A stretch of 64,000 nt of DNA from Bactericera cockerelli (GCA_024516035.1 CM044967.1:6723202-6787201), one strand, 5' to 3'. Positions 11,813-23,663 are shown, counted from the stretch's first letter. The notes: generated by a model not told the origin, from the letters alone. Numbers and translations are program-made.

Positions 11813-11895
11813 TCAGTGTCGATGGCAACAGTTCTCGTTAGCCCACTGAAGTTAAGCAACGCCCAGCGTCTCCAGCGAGGCTTAGGCCGTCAATG
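11813..11895 (+). repeat. 5S-rRNA-derived SINE head fragment
   Basis: TGTCGATGGCAACAGTTCTC, then ACTGAAGTTAAGCAACGCCC, resembles the internal region of insect 5S rRNA (the ...CCGAAGTTAAGCAACG... segment). The flanking DNA is not a 5S gene. Confidence 0.6.
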
Positions 11896-12109
11896 ATTTG
11901 TGTTATTATCTTTTGGCTTGACAAATCTGGTACGGTATCTGTTTAATGTCCCCCTAACGACACAATGTTCGTTTCAAGCTTGCTCTTGCGTGAATCATTA
12001 AAAAACGAACTTTCAGAGTGCTTGCTTTTTCAAACATTTAATCGCTCTTTCTGAATCATGCTTTCTTTTGGCTTGCTGTTATCTGAGTATGTACAAAAAA
12101 AACTGCTCG

Positions 12110-12265
12110 ATACAAGTGATACAACCTCTCCTGTACTAAGCCGCATTGTATCACCTCGAACCAAGTGTTCCCATGGTTCTTTTCTGTACAACATTCTACC
12201 TGTAAGAGATAAACATGGAAACACCAAACCCTTTGCGGCGCAGTACAGGAGAGGTGGTATCGACC
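12110..12265. other. Nested imperfect inverted repeat in non-repetitive DNA
   Basis: ACAACCTCTCCTGTACTAAG near 12,121 is mirrored by GCAGTACAGGAGAGGTGGTA near 12,238. Inside, GTGTTCCCATG (about 12,167) is mirrored by CATGGAAACAC (about 12,213). The pairing could form a long stem. No copy was seen elsewhere in the window. Confidence 0.45.
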
Positions 12266-12299
12266 ATTTTTTAAATGAAGCTAGACTGCTGGATGGACC

Positions 12300-12660
12300 A
12301 CAGTCACGGAGCTACTTGTAAGGTTAACTGTGAGCTACTAATTAAATGATATCGAGCAATTGATTTCGCACACGCTAATCGAATGATATATATATTCCCA
12401 ATTGATCGTTGCAACCACCTCGAAATACAACAAAACGCGACGCTAATTGGCGAAAATTGCTTTAGAAATAGACTGAAATTAATGCGAGGTTGTGCGAGTT
12501 GCTTCATTATTTCATTAAGCGTTAAGAAGTATCCAAGTATCCAAACTCGAACCATTGAAGACGATAAATTGTTTAATTGTTTCGAGGCACGATATTAAAA
12601 AGCAACATGTGCCTGAGGTCTAACGACTGATAGGATCAGAAACTCTGGCATTGCAGTGAG
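12300..12660. other. Candidate conserved non-coding DNA
   Basis: This stretch has higher complexity than its surroundings, no window repeat and many homeodomain-like cores (TAATTG, ATTAAA, CTAATCG). I see no coding logic. That it is regulatory is only an impression. Confidence 0.2.
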
Positions 12661-13079
12661 GCCATTTTTTTTATTATTATAAATTAAATGATTTCAAATC
12701 ATACAAAACAAAAATTATTTCACTTGATTTCAAATCATATCAAAACATTAGGTCAGTTCATTTGAGAGTGGGATTTTCCACTGAATTGGAAAGAACAATC
12801 TCAGGTGAAGTCCAGAAGTGTAATTTGATCGGAAGATCCGATGACGTTGATTATCTTATCGCCAAGGTGTGTACTTTATCCGCATTAACGTTGTACGGAT
12901 ATAAGGGGCGAACATAAGACCGTTTCCCCACCCTCAAAGCTGATGACTTATAAATTTGATGGTCAAAAAAATTCACAGATTGTTTGATTGATAAAATTAT
13001 ATTTGATTATTGATTTGATTTACAAATTTATGTTATGTTTTGGTGTTAGAATTCCCTTTCAAATGCTTATGTCACATCA

Positions 13080-13225
13080 GTATATAGAAAATCAAGAAGT
13101 TATACTAGATGTACCTACATGAATATCAGAACATACCTGGACAGCTGTTTCCTGCTTATTTGCTCTCATCAGCAGTTCATAGTTCTCAATATCCATGCCA
13201 TCATCTAACTTCTCTATTTAATCAG
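13080..13225 (-). repeat. Dispersed repeat, partner at 58,840-58,985
   Basis: ACATGAATATCAGAACATAC, ACAGCTGTTTCCTGC and GCTCTCATCAGCAG occur here and in reverse near 58,850-58,940. Family unknown. Confidence 0.5.
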
Positions 13226-13261
13226 ATTTAAATAGATACAATCACTGGAAACTAATCAACC

Positions 13262-13437
13262 ATCCACCAAGGTTAATCTCACCCAGACTAGGTTGGGACG
13301 GGAATGCCAGCATCACGATGTATCAGATTTGAATGGTCAACCATGCAAGTCCTAACCGCGCTGGGCGTTGCTTAAACTTCAATGACAGAACAAGAGCTGG
13401 TGTTTTCAACGCGCCGTCGACGATGGCTGATTCTCAA
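13262..13437 (-). repeat. 5S-rRNA-derived SINE
   Basis: On minus: GCGCGTTGAAAACACCAGC, then GAAGTTTAAGCAACGCCCAG, then a body with AACCTAGTCTGGGTGAGATT. The head is 5S-like and the GGGTGAGGTTAA-type body is the one also carried by the tRNA-headed family D. Confidence 0.65.
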
Positions 13438-13540
13438 ATTCAATTATTGTATCTATATGATTTATGTATCATATTAAACCAATAAATGAGACATTGTTTT
13501 AACTTTAGTCCTACGCCCAGCGCGGCAGTATGAATGAAGC

Positions 13541-13746
13541 ATAATAATAATATCGCCTTATTTATACTGCCCGATTAAGACTACTAAAGTCCCATTATTC
13601 TAGCAGTAAGTCCAAGACATATTATTATGTGGTAAAAATCCCAAATGGGAGGATAACTTGTCATGTCCCGGCTGGGTTTCGAACCCACGAGCTCTGTCGT
13701 CTCTGGATTCACAGAGTGCCTCCTTTACCACTGAGCTACCGGGACG
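13541..13746 (-). repeat. tRNA-derived SINE, family C
   Basis: Reverse copy with the TAATAATATCGCCTTA tail at the left, TGTCCCGGCTGGGTTTCGAA (B box) near 13,665-13,685 and TGAGCTACCGGGAC at the right end. Confidence 0.85.
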
Positions 13747-14164
13747 GACTAGCTACAAAAATATTTGTAATTATATAAAAAAAATTGCCCGAGGTCTTCT
13801 GGGCCCGGTCCTGGAAGATAGGTTTTAGCGTGTTTTTGATTTTTCAGTCCCACCAGAGACCGGTTAGAACCGGATCGCAATGTTTGCGTTTCGGTTCAAG
13901 GAATTGACCCCGACTTAATTATTGTACTCTGGTGATTATTCGAACGGTCACTTTTGTTGCAATCCACCGCCAAAATCCTGGAAATCAACGAGGACGGGTG
14001 GGTGACTCAGCAATTTGAATAATTCTGACGTGGTCAATCTGAAAGTAGACTTTTTTTTCTTTTTAATAATAATAATAGTTTATTTATTTATTTTCTTTAT
14101 AAGAAACATTTATACAAAGGTACTTCTCCTAAGCTTTGAAGAGCTTCTAAGAGAACTTGTATGT

Positions 14165-14386
14165 TGATAATAATAATAACAATCTTTTAGTGAAGGTAAC
14201 CATTAACCATCAGGCGAGGTTAATGCTTAAAGCATTTTTCACCACCTAACCCTCAGGGTCTTATTATTATGTGGTCACAAACTTAAATTAACGAGGAAAA
14301 GTTCATGCACTGGGTGGGAATAGAATCAACGGATTCCTACGCTACCTGGATTACCAGACTAGCGCGTTAACCACTTGACTATCAGT
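14165..14386 (-). repeat. tRNA-derived SINE, family B
   Basis: Reverse copy: CACCACCTAACCCTCAG body, CTACCTGGATTACCAGACTA and GCGTTAACCACTTGACTA head at the right end. Confidence 0.85.
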
Positions 14387-14962
14387 ATGTTGAATATTTG
14401 TAACTAATAGAAGATGGGCTTTTATAATTGTATTAATACCTCATTCAGTGAGGGATATATTCAAAATATTGGACTTTTCGATATACGTACTTTAGGGCTA
14501 AATTAAAAAAAAAGGTTAAATTAAGAACAGCCAGACCCTTCTCAACAACCTCAACCAATCACAAAGTACTATAGCCCGAGTTGAGAGATAGTCCGGCTTA
14601 TCTTAAGTTTAATCATATTATATTATTTTCTAATCCTGCAAACACTTAGTTTTTTACTTTCTATTATCTATAAGGTATAGAAAGTATTGTTTTTTTGTTA
14701 CATATTAATCATAGCTTAGGGCTCTTCTTTTTAGTGGTAAAATTTCATGAAGCTGGAGCTTTAGGTATGAACAGAGATACTATACCAGTAGTATAACAGG
14801 GGCACTATAAAAAACGGCAAACACTAGCGAAACACTAGCTTTGTGTTGTATACCTACACAAAGGATTTTCAATGGTGTTGAAGTACCAAAGATCAAAATG
14901 AAAATGAAGGGCATCCACTGGTAAAAAATTTACCTGCAGCAATCAAATGTCACCATATTAGT

Positions 14963-15137
14963 CTTGGTAGCTCAGTAGTCTAAATCGAGAGGTCAAGGGT
15001 TCAAAAACCAGCTGGGACATGACAAGTTATCCTCCCAATTGGGATTTGACCACAATTAATTGAGCTTACTGCTGAAATAATGGGACTATCTGTCATAATC
15101 TGGCAGTAGGTCTAAATAGACGATATTATTTTTATGT
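14963..15137 (+). repeat. tRNA-derived SINE, family C (diverged)
   Basis: TTGGTAGCTCAGTAGTC head, CAAGGGTTCAAAAACCAGCT B-box region, GACAAGTTATCCTCCC body and an AGACGATATTATT tail, with several substitutions. Confidence 0.75.
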
Positions 15138-15486
15138 TTCATGGAAAAATGTGTTTTTGTAGTACATAATATCTGAATGATTACTGACCAATGGCAGTAT
15201 TACGAGCAATGAATACAAGTTAAGCCCATGCAATGAATGATAAGGCGTCTCATAAACTCATAATGTTAAAAGTCATTAAAATAATGTGTTATTTTATTGT
15301 AGTAAGATCTTTATTTTTATTTTCACATAAAAAAACCATGTTCAGTGTAGGTAGCTGCCTGCAACTATGAACAGACGTACACATGCAGTGTTATGTTCTT
15401 TGAAAAGTTAGAGTTAGAAAGTATTATTTATTATCTATTCAGAAGTTATTGTTTTGCTAATCACAGTAGTGCGAATTACACATTAT

Positions 15487-15622
15487 TTTTCTAATTACAG
15501 TAGTGTTGTCACAAATACTCAAACCCTTCCTACTAAACCTGCTAATGATCGTGACTCGAACCACCGACCTCCAGTTTACAAGTCCGCTGCCTCAAAGATC
15601 GCGCTACTGAAATCAGTGCTAT
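15487..15622 (-). repeat. tRNA-derived SINE, family E (diverged)
   Basis: GACTCGAACCACCGACCTCC with TTACAAGTCCGCTGCC matches the reverse of the family-E head (GGACTTGTAACCTGGAGGTC), with a degraded body to the left. Confidence 0.65.
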
Positions 15623-15829
15623 CTACCACAGTTTCAACATCAAACACCAAGAAATTTTCTGGCCGTTGAGAACATTTCCGCAAAACTACGTCCGCAAAAA
15701 AGTGCAACAACAAGAAATATTTCCGATTTCTAATATTAGAAATTTATCGGAAGCAAAACCAAGTGGAAAGTCTGGATTCGAAAACACACAGAGACCGACA
15801 TACCTATTTGGGAGGAACTTCATTTAGCC

Positions 15830-16012
15830 TGTGATTCTTGTGAGATCGCTGAATTTAAGCAACGCCCAGTACTTTGAAGACTGAGGTGGGTGATTTCAAC
15901 CCTCGTGATGCTGGCTATTCCCGACCCTACCCAGCCTGGATGAAGTCAATGTGGGTAGTACGCTTGTAAGTTTCCTGCGAATAGAGATTAAAGCTCCGTC
16001 TTGAATGACGCT
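15830..16012 (+). repeat. 5S-rRNA-derived SINE
   Basis: TGAGATCGCTGAATTTAAGC and AACGCCCAGTACTTTGAAG (5S-like head) are followed by CTACCCAGCCTGGATGAAGT and GTGGGTAGTACG, the same body type as family D. Confidence 0.65.
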
Positions 16013-16124
16013 TTTAAAGATATGTTAAAAAAAAACACATAATCAAGTTTTCTGCTTGATTAGAAAAACTAAAGTTTAAAAAAATAAAAAAAAATATTAT
16101 TATTTGGTTTAATCACTTTCGTGA

Positions 16125-16215
16125 TGTCACAAAATTACTCTAACTCTCAAATTTTTACCTCACTCGGACTCGAACCACCGACATTCAGGATACAAGTCCG
16201 CTGCCTTATCGATCA
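16125..16215 (-). repeat. tRNA-derived SINE, family E
   Basis: ACTCGGACTCGAACCACCGA with ACAAGTCCGCTGCCTTATCG, a reverse-strand head. The usual GTGATGTCACAAAATTA body lies to the left. Confidence 0.7.
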
Positions 16216-16522
16216 AGCTCCTTCTTCTTCTTTCACTTTGCCTTTTCTCAAACTTACTTGCAGTCAGCATTGGCCAACCTCTTCCTCATAGTTGTGGCTG
16301 GTTGATTCTGGAACTCCTACTTCCACATTTTACGCCTGAAAAGGGAGCCAACAATTTATGTTATTGTCTTTTGGCCTGATATGGCTCGTACCGGATCTAT
16401 TTAACGTGTCACAGCGACTATTGTGGTCGGTTAAAAATACTATCATACAGGTTTCAGCAGAAAGCTGCAGCGGGTCTTAATCTTCTCCTTAGTGATACCG
16501 TAGATCAGTCTACTGTGGTCGG

Positions 16523-16707
16523 TTAAAAATACTACCATACAGTCAGTCAATAACTAAAAATACTACCATACAGTCAGTCAATAACTAAAAATACTACCAT
16601 ACAGTCAGTCAATAACTAAAAATACTACCATACAGTCAGTCAATAACTAAAAATACTACCATTCAGTCAGTCAATAACTAAAAATACTACCATACAGTCA
16701 GTCAATA
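16523..16707. repeat. 31-bp minisatellite, about 6 copies
   Basis: The unit AAAAATACTACCATACAGTC plus AGTCAATAACT is repeated head to tail with almost no change (one copy has CATTCAG). A related single unit lies at about 16,425. Confidence 0.9.
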
Positions 16708-17697
16708 CATAACTAAGAGGAGAGGACTATTTTAGACTCCCCAAGTCATCGAACTGGGGACCCACCACGTGGAAAGCTCGTGTTTCAGCAGAAGGTTACG
16801 GCGGGTACATACAATCTCAATCTTCTCCTTAGTGCTGACAGCAGTAGCGGTCCAGTAATAGTTACCATCAGTATCCACACACCCTTGCTCCTAGCTTCTG
16901 CCTGCTTGTATCCATTACAATTTCATCTCCTAGTCGTCGAAGTGTGAGATAACAGATCGTTCCCGGCAGGAGTGCTTTTCTTCTTTAATATAATTTTTAA
17001 TTAAATAGTTACAAAGAAAGTCCGCGTTTTTGAAACCTCGGGAAATGTAATTTGAAATCAATTTTTTTCTTACTTTTAAAATTGTTTTTTTTTTTAATTT
17101 TTCAATGTGAATTCATTGTGACCCGGTGATTGAAATTAGTTTTCTACGCTATTCAAATATCAGTTTTTGGAAGAAAAGTACAGAGGTACAAAATCTTAAC
17201 TAGAACTTCTTTTGAAACTCCAGGACAAGCCGTCTTATCAAAACAAGTCATAATCAGTTTGAGTAAGTCATTTTTTATTCTCAAATTTTGGTCTGTTTTG
17301 TTTCAATTTTATCAATATTGGCCGGTTGCGATTATGATTTAGCTCTCCAAAAAGTGGCTGGTATCACAACAAGCTTACAGCATGTGTAATATTTAAGGGC
17401 CAGCTTTCCACTTAAAAAGTTAGGTATTCATTTGTATCAAAAACTTAAGTGGTGAATGAGACTTCATCTTAACTGCAAGAAAAATAGGTATGGAGTGCTA
17501 AGTCACTAACAGCTTGTTTAAGCACGGCCATTACTGCCATTAGCCATTTGATTTTGTGTATAACTATAAAGTTGATTGATTTATTCTATTCATTAGTGAC
17601 TATGCACTTGGGCCTAGGATTTTTTTTCCTAGGTGACGCGCCGGCAAATAAACGGACCTATTGTAAAAGTTATGTTCTGTTCTGGTCTTGAGTAAAA

Positions 17698-17800
17698 CCA
17701 GGATTTACAATAGTTCAAAATGAAGGTCAACACCCAGGATTTACAATAGTTCTAAATAAAGGTCAACACCCAGGATTTACAATAGTTCGAAATTAAGGAC
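17698..17800. repeat. 37-bp tandem repeat, 3 copies
   Basis: CCAGGATTTACAATAGTTC followed by AAAATGAAGGTCAACACC, three times with small changes. Confidence 0.85.
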
Positions 17801-17862
17801 GCAGCACATAGAAATTTCTTTTACAAATAACCCCCAGAAATAATGTAACGTCATGTACAAAC

Positions 17863-18110
17863 AGCCAGCCTCCGTGGCGTAATGGTTGTGACTACTGCCC
17901 GTAGTCCAGAGTTCCCGAGTTCAACTCCCGGTTGGGGCAGACTTTTCGACGAAAATTCTGTTCCATCCAAACACGTGAGGCTGGCATTTCCGGCCCTACC
18001 CAGGCTGGGTGAGGTTAATGTGGGTAGCTGGTACGATTCCCAGCGAATGGAGGGTAAAACCCCCGTCCTGACTATCTATCTCAGTCAGGACGTTAAAACC
18101 AAATAGAATC
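17863..18110 (+). repeat. tRNA-derived SINE, family D
   Basis: GCCTCCGTGGCGTAATGGTT (A box), GAGTTCAACTCCCGGTTG (B box), then CCCAGGCTGGGTGAGGTTAA and GGAGGGTAAAACCCCCGTCC. Confidence 0.85.
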
Positions 18111-18113
18111 AAC

Positions 18114-18183
18114 TGGTCACAATAGATCTAATTAGGTCGCAGTGTTAATTGTAAGGGTTTCACTGAAAACCCTGCAACCAGGT
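18114..18183. repeat. Short dispersed element with CCTGGT/ACCAGG-type ends (copy 2)
   Basis: CTGGTCACAATAGATCTAAT to AACCCTGCAACCAGG, paired with 1852-1927. It abuts the family-D SINE. Confidence 0.55.
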
Positions 18184-18237
18184 CAGATAATAATAATAAT
18201 AATGTACAAACAGTTGTAATTATCATGTAAAAATTGA

Positions 18238-18355
18238 ATTTCAAAAATCCCAAATGTGAGGATACCATGTCATGTCCCGGCTGGGTTTCGAACCCACGAC
18301 CTCTGAAATCTCTGGATTCACAGAGTGCCGCCTTTACTACTGATCTACCGGACAG
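18238..18355 (-). repeat. tRNA-derived SINE, family C (truncated)
   Basis: CATGTCATGTCCCGGCTGGG, TTTCGAACCCACGACCTC and GATCTACCGGACAG; the tail half is lost. Confidence 0.75.
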
Positions 18356-18668
18356 ACAATAGATACTATCAATAGACAATAGAAAATAGGCACTATCAAC
18401 CAGACTCAAAATGTGCAAGCATTCTCAGCCCGCTAAGCATGAAGGTAACAACAACAGGTAACAATGAGCACAAGATTGAGACTGGCTTATCCCAGATAAC
18501 GCGGTGAAATTTTTTGTTTTATTTTTTTGGAGTGATATAAATTGAGTCCTGAATCAAAATAAGTGCTGTCAACTTATCACTCGGACTCAAAACAAAGAGC
18601 TTAAGGTGTCGCCAACTAACCTTAACAAGCTGAACTAATTAGAAAAATCCACAACGTAGTAACTTTCA

Positions 18669-18730
18669 CCAGATGGGGCTGACGTCCTTCCAGAAGGACG
18701 TCCTTCTGGAAGGACGTCAGCCCCATCTGG
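18669..18730. repeat. 62-bp perfect palindrome with no spacer
   Basis: Each base of 18,669-18,699 is the complement of its mirror in 18,700-18,730. The centre is GGAC|GTCC. The arms begin CCAGATGGGGCTGACGTCC. The pairing breaks immediately outside (T against G). Confidence 0.95.
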
Positions 18731-18859
18731 GTTATACAGTTATGCAGGTTTTGGACCCTTCTGATTTATTGTAGCCCATCAGTACTAGAAGCCGTGGTAG
18801 CCTTACTTATACCAATGATTAGTTTTCATGTACGTGTTAATCAAGAGATTGCCAAAGGC

Positions 18860-19015
18860 GATAACCCCGCCCTTTAGTTAGGTACCTATATGTACATATT
18901 TATTTATTTTTTCTTCATTTTTTTCTCTTTTTACTTCTTCTCATAATGTATATTAATTTGTAATTATCTGTGTTGTATATAATTATGTCTGTGTTGTATA
19001 AATGTAAAATAATAA
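18860..19015 (+). repeat. LINE-tail-like dispersed repeat
   Basis: GCCAAAGGCGATAACCCCGC, CCTTTAGTTAGG, then TTTGTAATTATCTGTGTTG and AAATAATAATAA. It is the same orientation and form as 44,480-44,640. Confidence 0.5.
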
Positions 19016-19017
19016 TA

Positions 19018-19160
19018 ATCACGTGACACCAAATTAACTCAAACTAGCTTTACTAAATTTTTGCTGAACTTGGGACTCGAACCACCGATCTCCGGTTACG
19101 AGTCCGCCGGCTTATCAATCAAACTACTGAGTTCGGTTACCAAGGCGATCGCAGTAGGAT
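19018..19160 (-). repeat. tRNA-derived SINE, family E
   Basis: TGGGACTCGAACCACCGATC, GTTACGAGTCCGCCGGCTTA and CAAACTACTGAGTTCGGT form a reverse head; the CGTGACACCAAATTAACTCA body lies to its left. Confidence 0.75.
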
Positions 19161-19867
19161 ATCGAGTTACATTGGGAACCTCTTTTAACTGAAACCAAAT
19201 ATGCAAGTACATAATAACTACACCCGTGCGTATTATCTGGAAATTAAAATGAAAGGAAACACTGTTATCGCCGAGGTACCAATGATCGCAGATTATGCTT
19301 GAAATCCGAGTACAAGTTATCGCTATGTTTTATGAAAATATTCATCCGCATTTCTATGTGTTTATCTTTAGACACCTGTAACCCGTTCCAGAAACAATCT
19401 CTGGACCAGGGTCGGCAATTAAATCCTGTTAGGGTCCGGTCGATACTGTCTCTTTGCACTTTTTAGTACTACTTCTTCTTGCAAATCAATTTTTTTTAAG
19501 AAAGAGAAAAAAATATTATTTTTCGAACCTAAAATTTTGTTCGCGGGCCGGACAAATGAGCTTCGCGGTCCGGATTCGGACCGCGGTCCGCTAATTGTCG
19601 ACCGAGGCTCTGGACAGTGCTGACCCTGTGAGAGTCAGCGTGAGTTCCCTGACAGTAAAAATAGGCAAAAAAACTTTTAACTTCTGTAGGCAAAAAAACT
19701 TAGTAACTTGATTGATAACAAATATTGAATTTAAAAAAAAATATGAAAATATTGCGCTTGAAAAGTTTGCCAGAGAATTTCTACCAGAGAACTGGTGCAA
19801 CGAATTTTCAGAAAATTAATTACGTTTTTTCTTGAGGCCAGCTATTAAACTAATCTATTGTCTGTCT

Positions 19868-19938
19868 AGGTACGTAGCTTAGTGGTAAAGGCGGCACTCT
19901 GTGAATCCAGAGTTTTCAGAGGTCGTGGTTCGAAATTT
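19868..19938 (+). repeat. tRNA-derived SINE, family C (head only)
   Basis: TAGCTTAGTGGTAAAGGCGG and CTCTGTGAATCCAGAG, ending after GGTCGTGGTTCGAAAT. Confidence 0.7.
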
Positions 19939-20208
19939 TGATAGTGGAGAGTGTTTCTGGAATATGTATAGATCTATAGATGTAAGGTAGCGGCACACCA
20001 AACACTTGTCCACTTATCGTTATCAAAAGTTGGTTATCAATAATCATTTAGGTTATCATTTGTGAAATTTACATATGCAAGTATGCTAATGCATATATCC
20101 GCTCTCTAGTTAGTCTAGTTAACATGTGCGCCGGCAGTATCCATGACGTATTTATTTGGCAGTACCTAAAATTAATAATATTGAAAGAAAAATAATAAAA
20201 AAAATGAT

Positions 20209-20395
20209 ATCGATTTATTTAGACTGCCCGATTAGGACTATTAAGTCCCATTATTCCAGCAGTAAGCCCAATACGTATTTATGTTGTAAAAATCCCAACT
20301 GGGAGGATAACTTGTCATGTCCCGGCCTCCCGGCTGGGTTTTGAAGCTGCGACCTCTGGATTCACAGAGTGCCTTTACCACTGAGCTACCGGGAC
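20209..20395 (-). repeat. tRNA-derived SINE, family C
   Basis: TATTTAGACTGCCCGATTAG tail side, TCATGTCCCGGCCTCCCGGC with a small internal duplication near the B box, and CTGAGCTACCGGGAC at the right. Confidence 0.8.
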
Positions 20396-20789
20396 AAACA
20401 AAAAAAGAACATTTTAACAGGGACATTGTGGCGTCTCATACCGTGCTGACCTTTCTATGGATTTCTCTATTGTCTCACTGAGTCAATTTGAGTTATGTTT
20501 TGAGAATACACTTTTCCTTTTTTGAGGAAGGGAAACTCATGCCGCAGAAAAGTGTGAGACTCAGACATGTATCCATGAGTACCTGACTGCCTACCCTAAC
20601 CCGCGTCTCTTCATCAATGCTGAACCATACCGTTATGGGACTGTTAAATATTACATAAAAGTAAAAAGAGGGTGATAACTGCCAATAGCAATCTCTGCCA
20701 TCCAACCATTTTTTGGATGGCAGATCACGCCAATGAATAAAAAAAAATATCAAAATTATACGACTCAATTAATATAAAAATTACACTAC

Positions 20790-20983
20790 TTAGTGGAAGG
20801 TAACCACCAGGTGAGGTTAATACTCAAAGAATTTTCTACCGCCTAACTCTCAAAATCTTATTATTGTGAGGTCACGAACTCAATTATGAGGAAAATTCAT
20901 GCACTGGGTGGGATTCGAACCAACGGATCCCTACGCTACCTGGATTACCAGACTAGCGCGTTTACCACTTGACTGCCACTGGG
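20790..20983 (-). repeat. tRNA-derived SINE, family B
   Basis: GTGGAAGGTAACCACCAGGT, CACTGGGTGGGATTCGAACC (B box) and ACCAGACTAGCGCGTTTACC (A box). Confidence 0.85.
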
Positions 20984-22869
20984 GTAAAGGTACTTTTTTT
21001 TGGTTCTATTGTTTTTATGTAAGAATTAACAAAAGTAATTCACACTGTAGAGAGTGGTCGACTTCAGATGGAGATTTTAAAGTAGTTTGAAGTTATAACG
21101 CAAATTTATCAATTTTTCGAACACCCTGTACAAATTTTGATAACGCCAACTATTTGATAAATTTGTTTGAGAATTTCATACAAATTTTCAAATCTATCTA
21201 TAGCCGTTAGATACATACAAATCCCTCTTAAAACTTTTCGACCACTCGGTAGTAATACCATATTATCATGTAATTATTGTAATTCTATCCCCTGACAAGC
21301 TCAGAACTAGTGACAGTATTGACCACCAATGAACAGTAGCTACACGAGTTAAATAAAAGTGCAAAATAATCATTTTTTCAAACATCATTTATTATTTTTA
21401 CTGGTAGACGATATTTTTTATTTCTCTCGCTGGACCAACAGACAGAATGTCGGCACGCTTAGCACTGAGATACCAGAATCTATACATGTAGTATTGTAGT
21501 ACCTACCTATACCGAGACGCATCAGCTCAATATTATCTGAAACAAAATACCTTATTGTGCAATAAAATTACTCCTAGATTACCAGGGTTCAGAGTCTCTG
21601 AATCTGACATAATTTTGAAAAACCAAACGAAACCATGCCTATGTAGTCGGTAAAATGGAATTCAGTTTTAATGCTTCTACCTAAGTTGAATTTTATTATA
21701 AAATTTTAACCAGAACAGCACGAACATATTTACATGTTTGGGGCATTTGATTGGTTGAAGATAAAGAAAATATAACAAGGTCATTTCAGACTCTGAAATT
21801 CAGAGATCAACAACAGATGAAATTTCTATAATCAGCTGTATTGTAATGGTCTTCTCTGATTGGTTCTTAGCTCATCTCATTTCAAAAACAAATTTAAATT
21901 GCAGATTCAAAATTTGGCGCTCTCAAATTTATCAAAAGGACGCAGAATGAGAGCCAATCAGAAACTAGAACCCTCCGAACCAAACGGATGTTCGTCTGTT
22001 TGTTTACATTTTGAGAGAAACAGTGCATTTTAATATTAAGATTGTTCGCTCTGTTCCGTTTCAAAATGAATAATAATAATTTGATTCAAATGATACCAAA
22101 CAAACCTACCGGTTTTGCTGGATAAAGGATTTTTCATTGTTAAAACTGAACTTCTCACTTTCACGTTTTTTTTGCAACCTCATTTAAGAGACCAATAATT
22201 TTCATGATAAATATAAGGGACGGACAATACTCCGAGTGATCATGTTATACTCTCTCGAAGAACTTGTCCTTCCATTTTAACAATGTGGAAATATGATTTT
22301 ATTGCCTTTTCACATAATTATCCTTTTAAAATATTTACAACAACCCAAACATAGGATCACACGATATGACAGAGCGACATATAATGTTCAAATTTTCTAT
22401 TCCATACCGGGTCTTCCTTAACATAATCATACTTTTTTTTGAGGAGGAGATAGGGGAAAAATCTTTTAAACACACCCGGAAAAAGTGGGGATTTTCACCC
22501 ACAAAAACATATCTCTCTCATAGACAGTGCATCCGGAATCGTTACTTGAACATTAATGCAGATACACTGCTATTTGGGCTCAACTTGGGATAACGTCAAG
22601 GGTCCGACTGATCATACTTATATGGCGTCAAAATGTTGTATGGTACCATAGACGTATCGTAGGTTCCATGGCACGCATCAAACAGCCGAAATGCCAGACA
22701 TGGTCAACAAATTTAAAGTTCCCTGGCAAGTTAAAATATTTATGTCCAATTGTTGAACATACAACGCCAGCACATTTTTGCCAAATTTTGTGGCATAGTG
22801 TGAGTTCAATTTTTATTTGTCCCCAGAGAAAAATTATGGCACTTGAGCCATATCGTGTTTGCTTATAGG
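20984..22869. other. Intergenic DNA, no gene recognised
   Basis: AT-rich with short frames only. A loose inverted pair near 21,860-21,970 (TCTGATTGGTTCTTAGCTC against GAGCCAATCAGAAAC) may be a decayed MITE. The open frames near 22,366-22,870 have no recognisable features. Confidence 0.35.
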
Positions 22870-23190
22870 ACACAAGGCTTACACGCACGGTGACCTGGGT
22901 TCAATGCCCAGCAGGGTATATTTTTCTATCCGCACTTCGATGTTCTTTCAGATATTATGCCACAATTGTAGTGGGTTCAGCAGAATCATAGGACTTTTTA
23001 TTTTTACCATTTAATTTACCATATTTTTTTGTATATAATTCTGCCACTAGTCCCTGTTCACATCAAAGAAGCTACTCATTTTTCCTCACGAGGTATGAGT
23101 GGACCATGCAAGTACAGAGCAGAAAAATTCCTGTCCCGCTGGGAATTGTACCCACGTCACCATGCGTGCAACTCACTCGACCAAGTTGTC
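22870..23190. repeat. Two opposed family-A SINE fragments
   Basis: A plus head (CACGGTGACCTGGGTTCAAT) at 22,885-22,915 is followed by a minus copy (AGCAGAATCATAGGAC, then CCTCACGAGGTATGAGTGGA, then GTCACCATGCGTGCAAC). Confidence 0.65.
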
Positions 23191-23226
23191 AACTCTAACT
23201 TTTAAAAATATTAATTGATCATGATC

Positions 23227-23365
23227 AACCGACTTCAGTAGTTTGGTCGATAAGGCGGCGGACTTGTAACCTGGAGGTCGGTGGTTCAAATCCCGGATTC
23301 AGCGTAGATTTAGTAAAGCGAGTTTGGGTAGTTGTGATATCACGAAAGTGATTAACAGAAATATG
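23227..23365 (+). repeat. tRNA-derived SINE, family E
   Basis: CAGTAGTTTGGTCGATAAGG (A box), GGAGGTCGGTGGTTCAAATC (B box), then AGCGTAGATTTAGTAAAGCG and GTTGTGATATCACGAAAGTG. Confidence 0.85.
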
Positions 23366-23389
23366 ATAACTTAACTTTAACTTTTATTA

Positions 23390-23642
23390 ATTGACTAGCC
23401 GTTTGCCCGTGCTTTGCAACGGGACTAAATTTCAAATTTACTAAGGCATGGCCGTACTGCTGGACAGCAATGTCTTTTTGAACTTTTTATAATTTTTCTG
23501 GACATAGCGATAATGGTTTTGGGGGGGTCAATTCTGAGACATTTTTCGCTATCTCTTACCGTTTTGGCTAAACAACTCTGGACAAACAAACAAACATAGG
23601 TAGGTAGGTAGGTAGTCCTTTTTTCTGTTTTATATATAGAGA
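23390..23642. repeat. Dispersed repeat of unknown family, next to SLC5 exon 1
   Basis: It starts ACTAGCCGTTTGCCCGTGC and ends in a GTAGG microsatellite and TATATATAGAGA. Its GGCATGGCCGTACTG motif recurs near 55,395, and AAGGCATGATCGTACTGGTGG lies near 46,037. It ends 14 bp before the acceptor of SLC5 exon 1. Confidence 0.45.
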
Positions 23643-23663
23643 TCAATTATTTTCAGATTCAAC

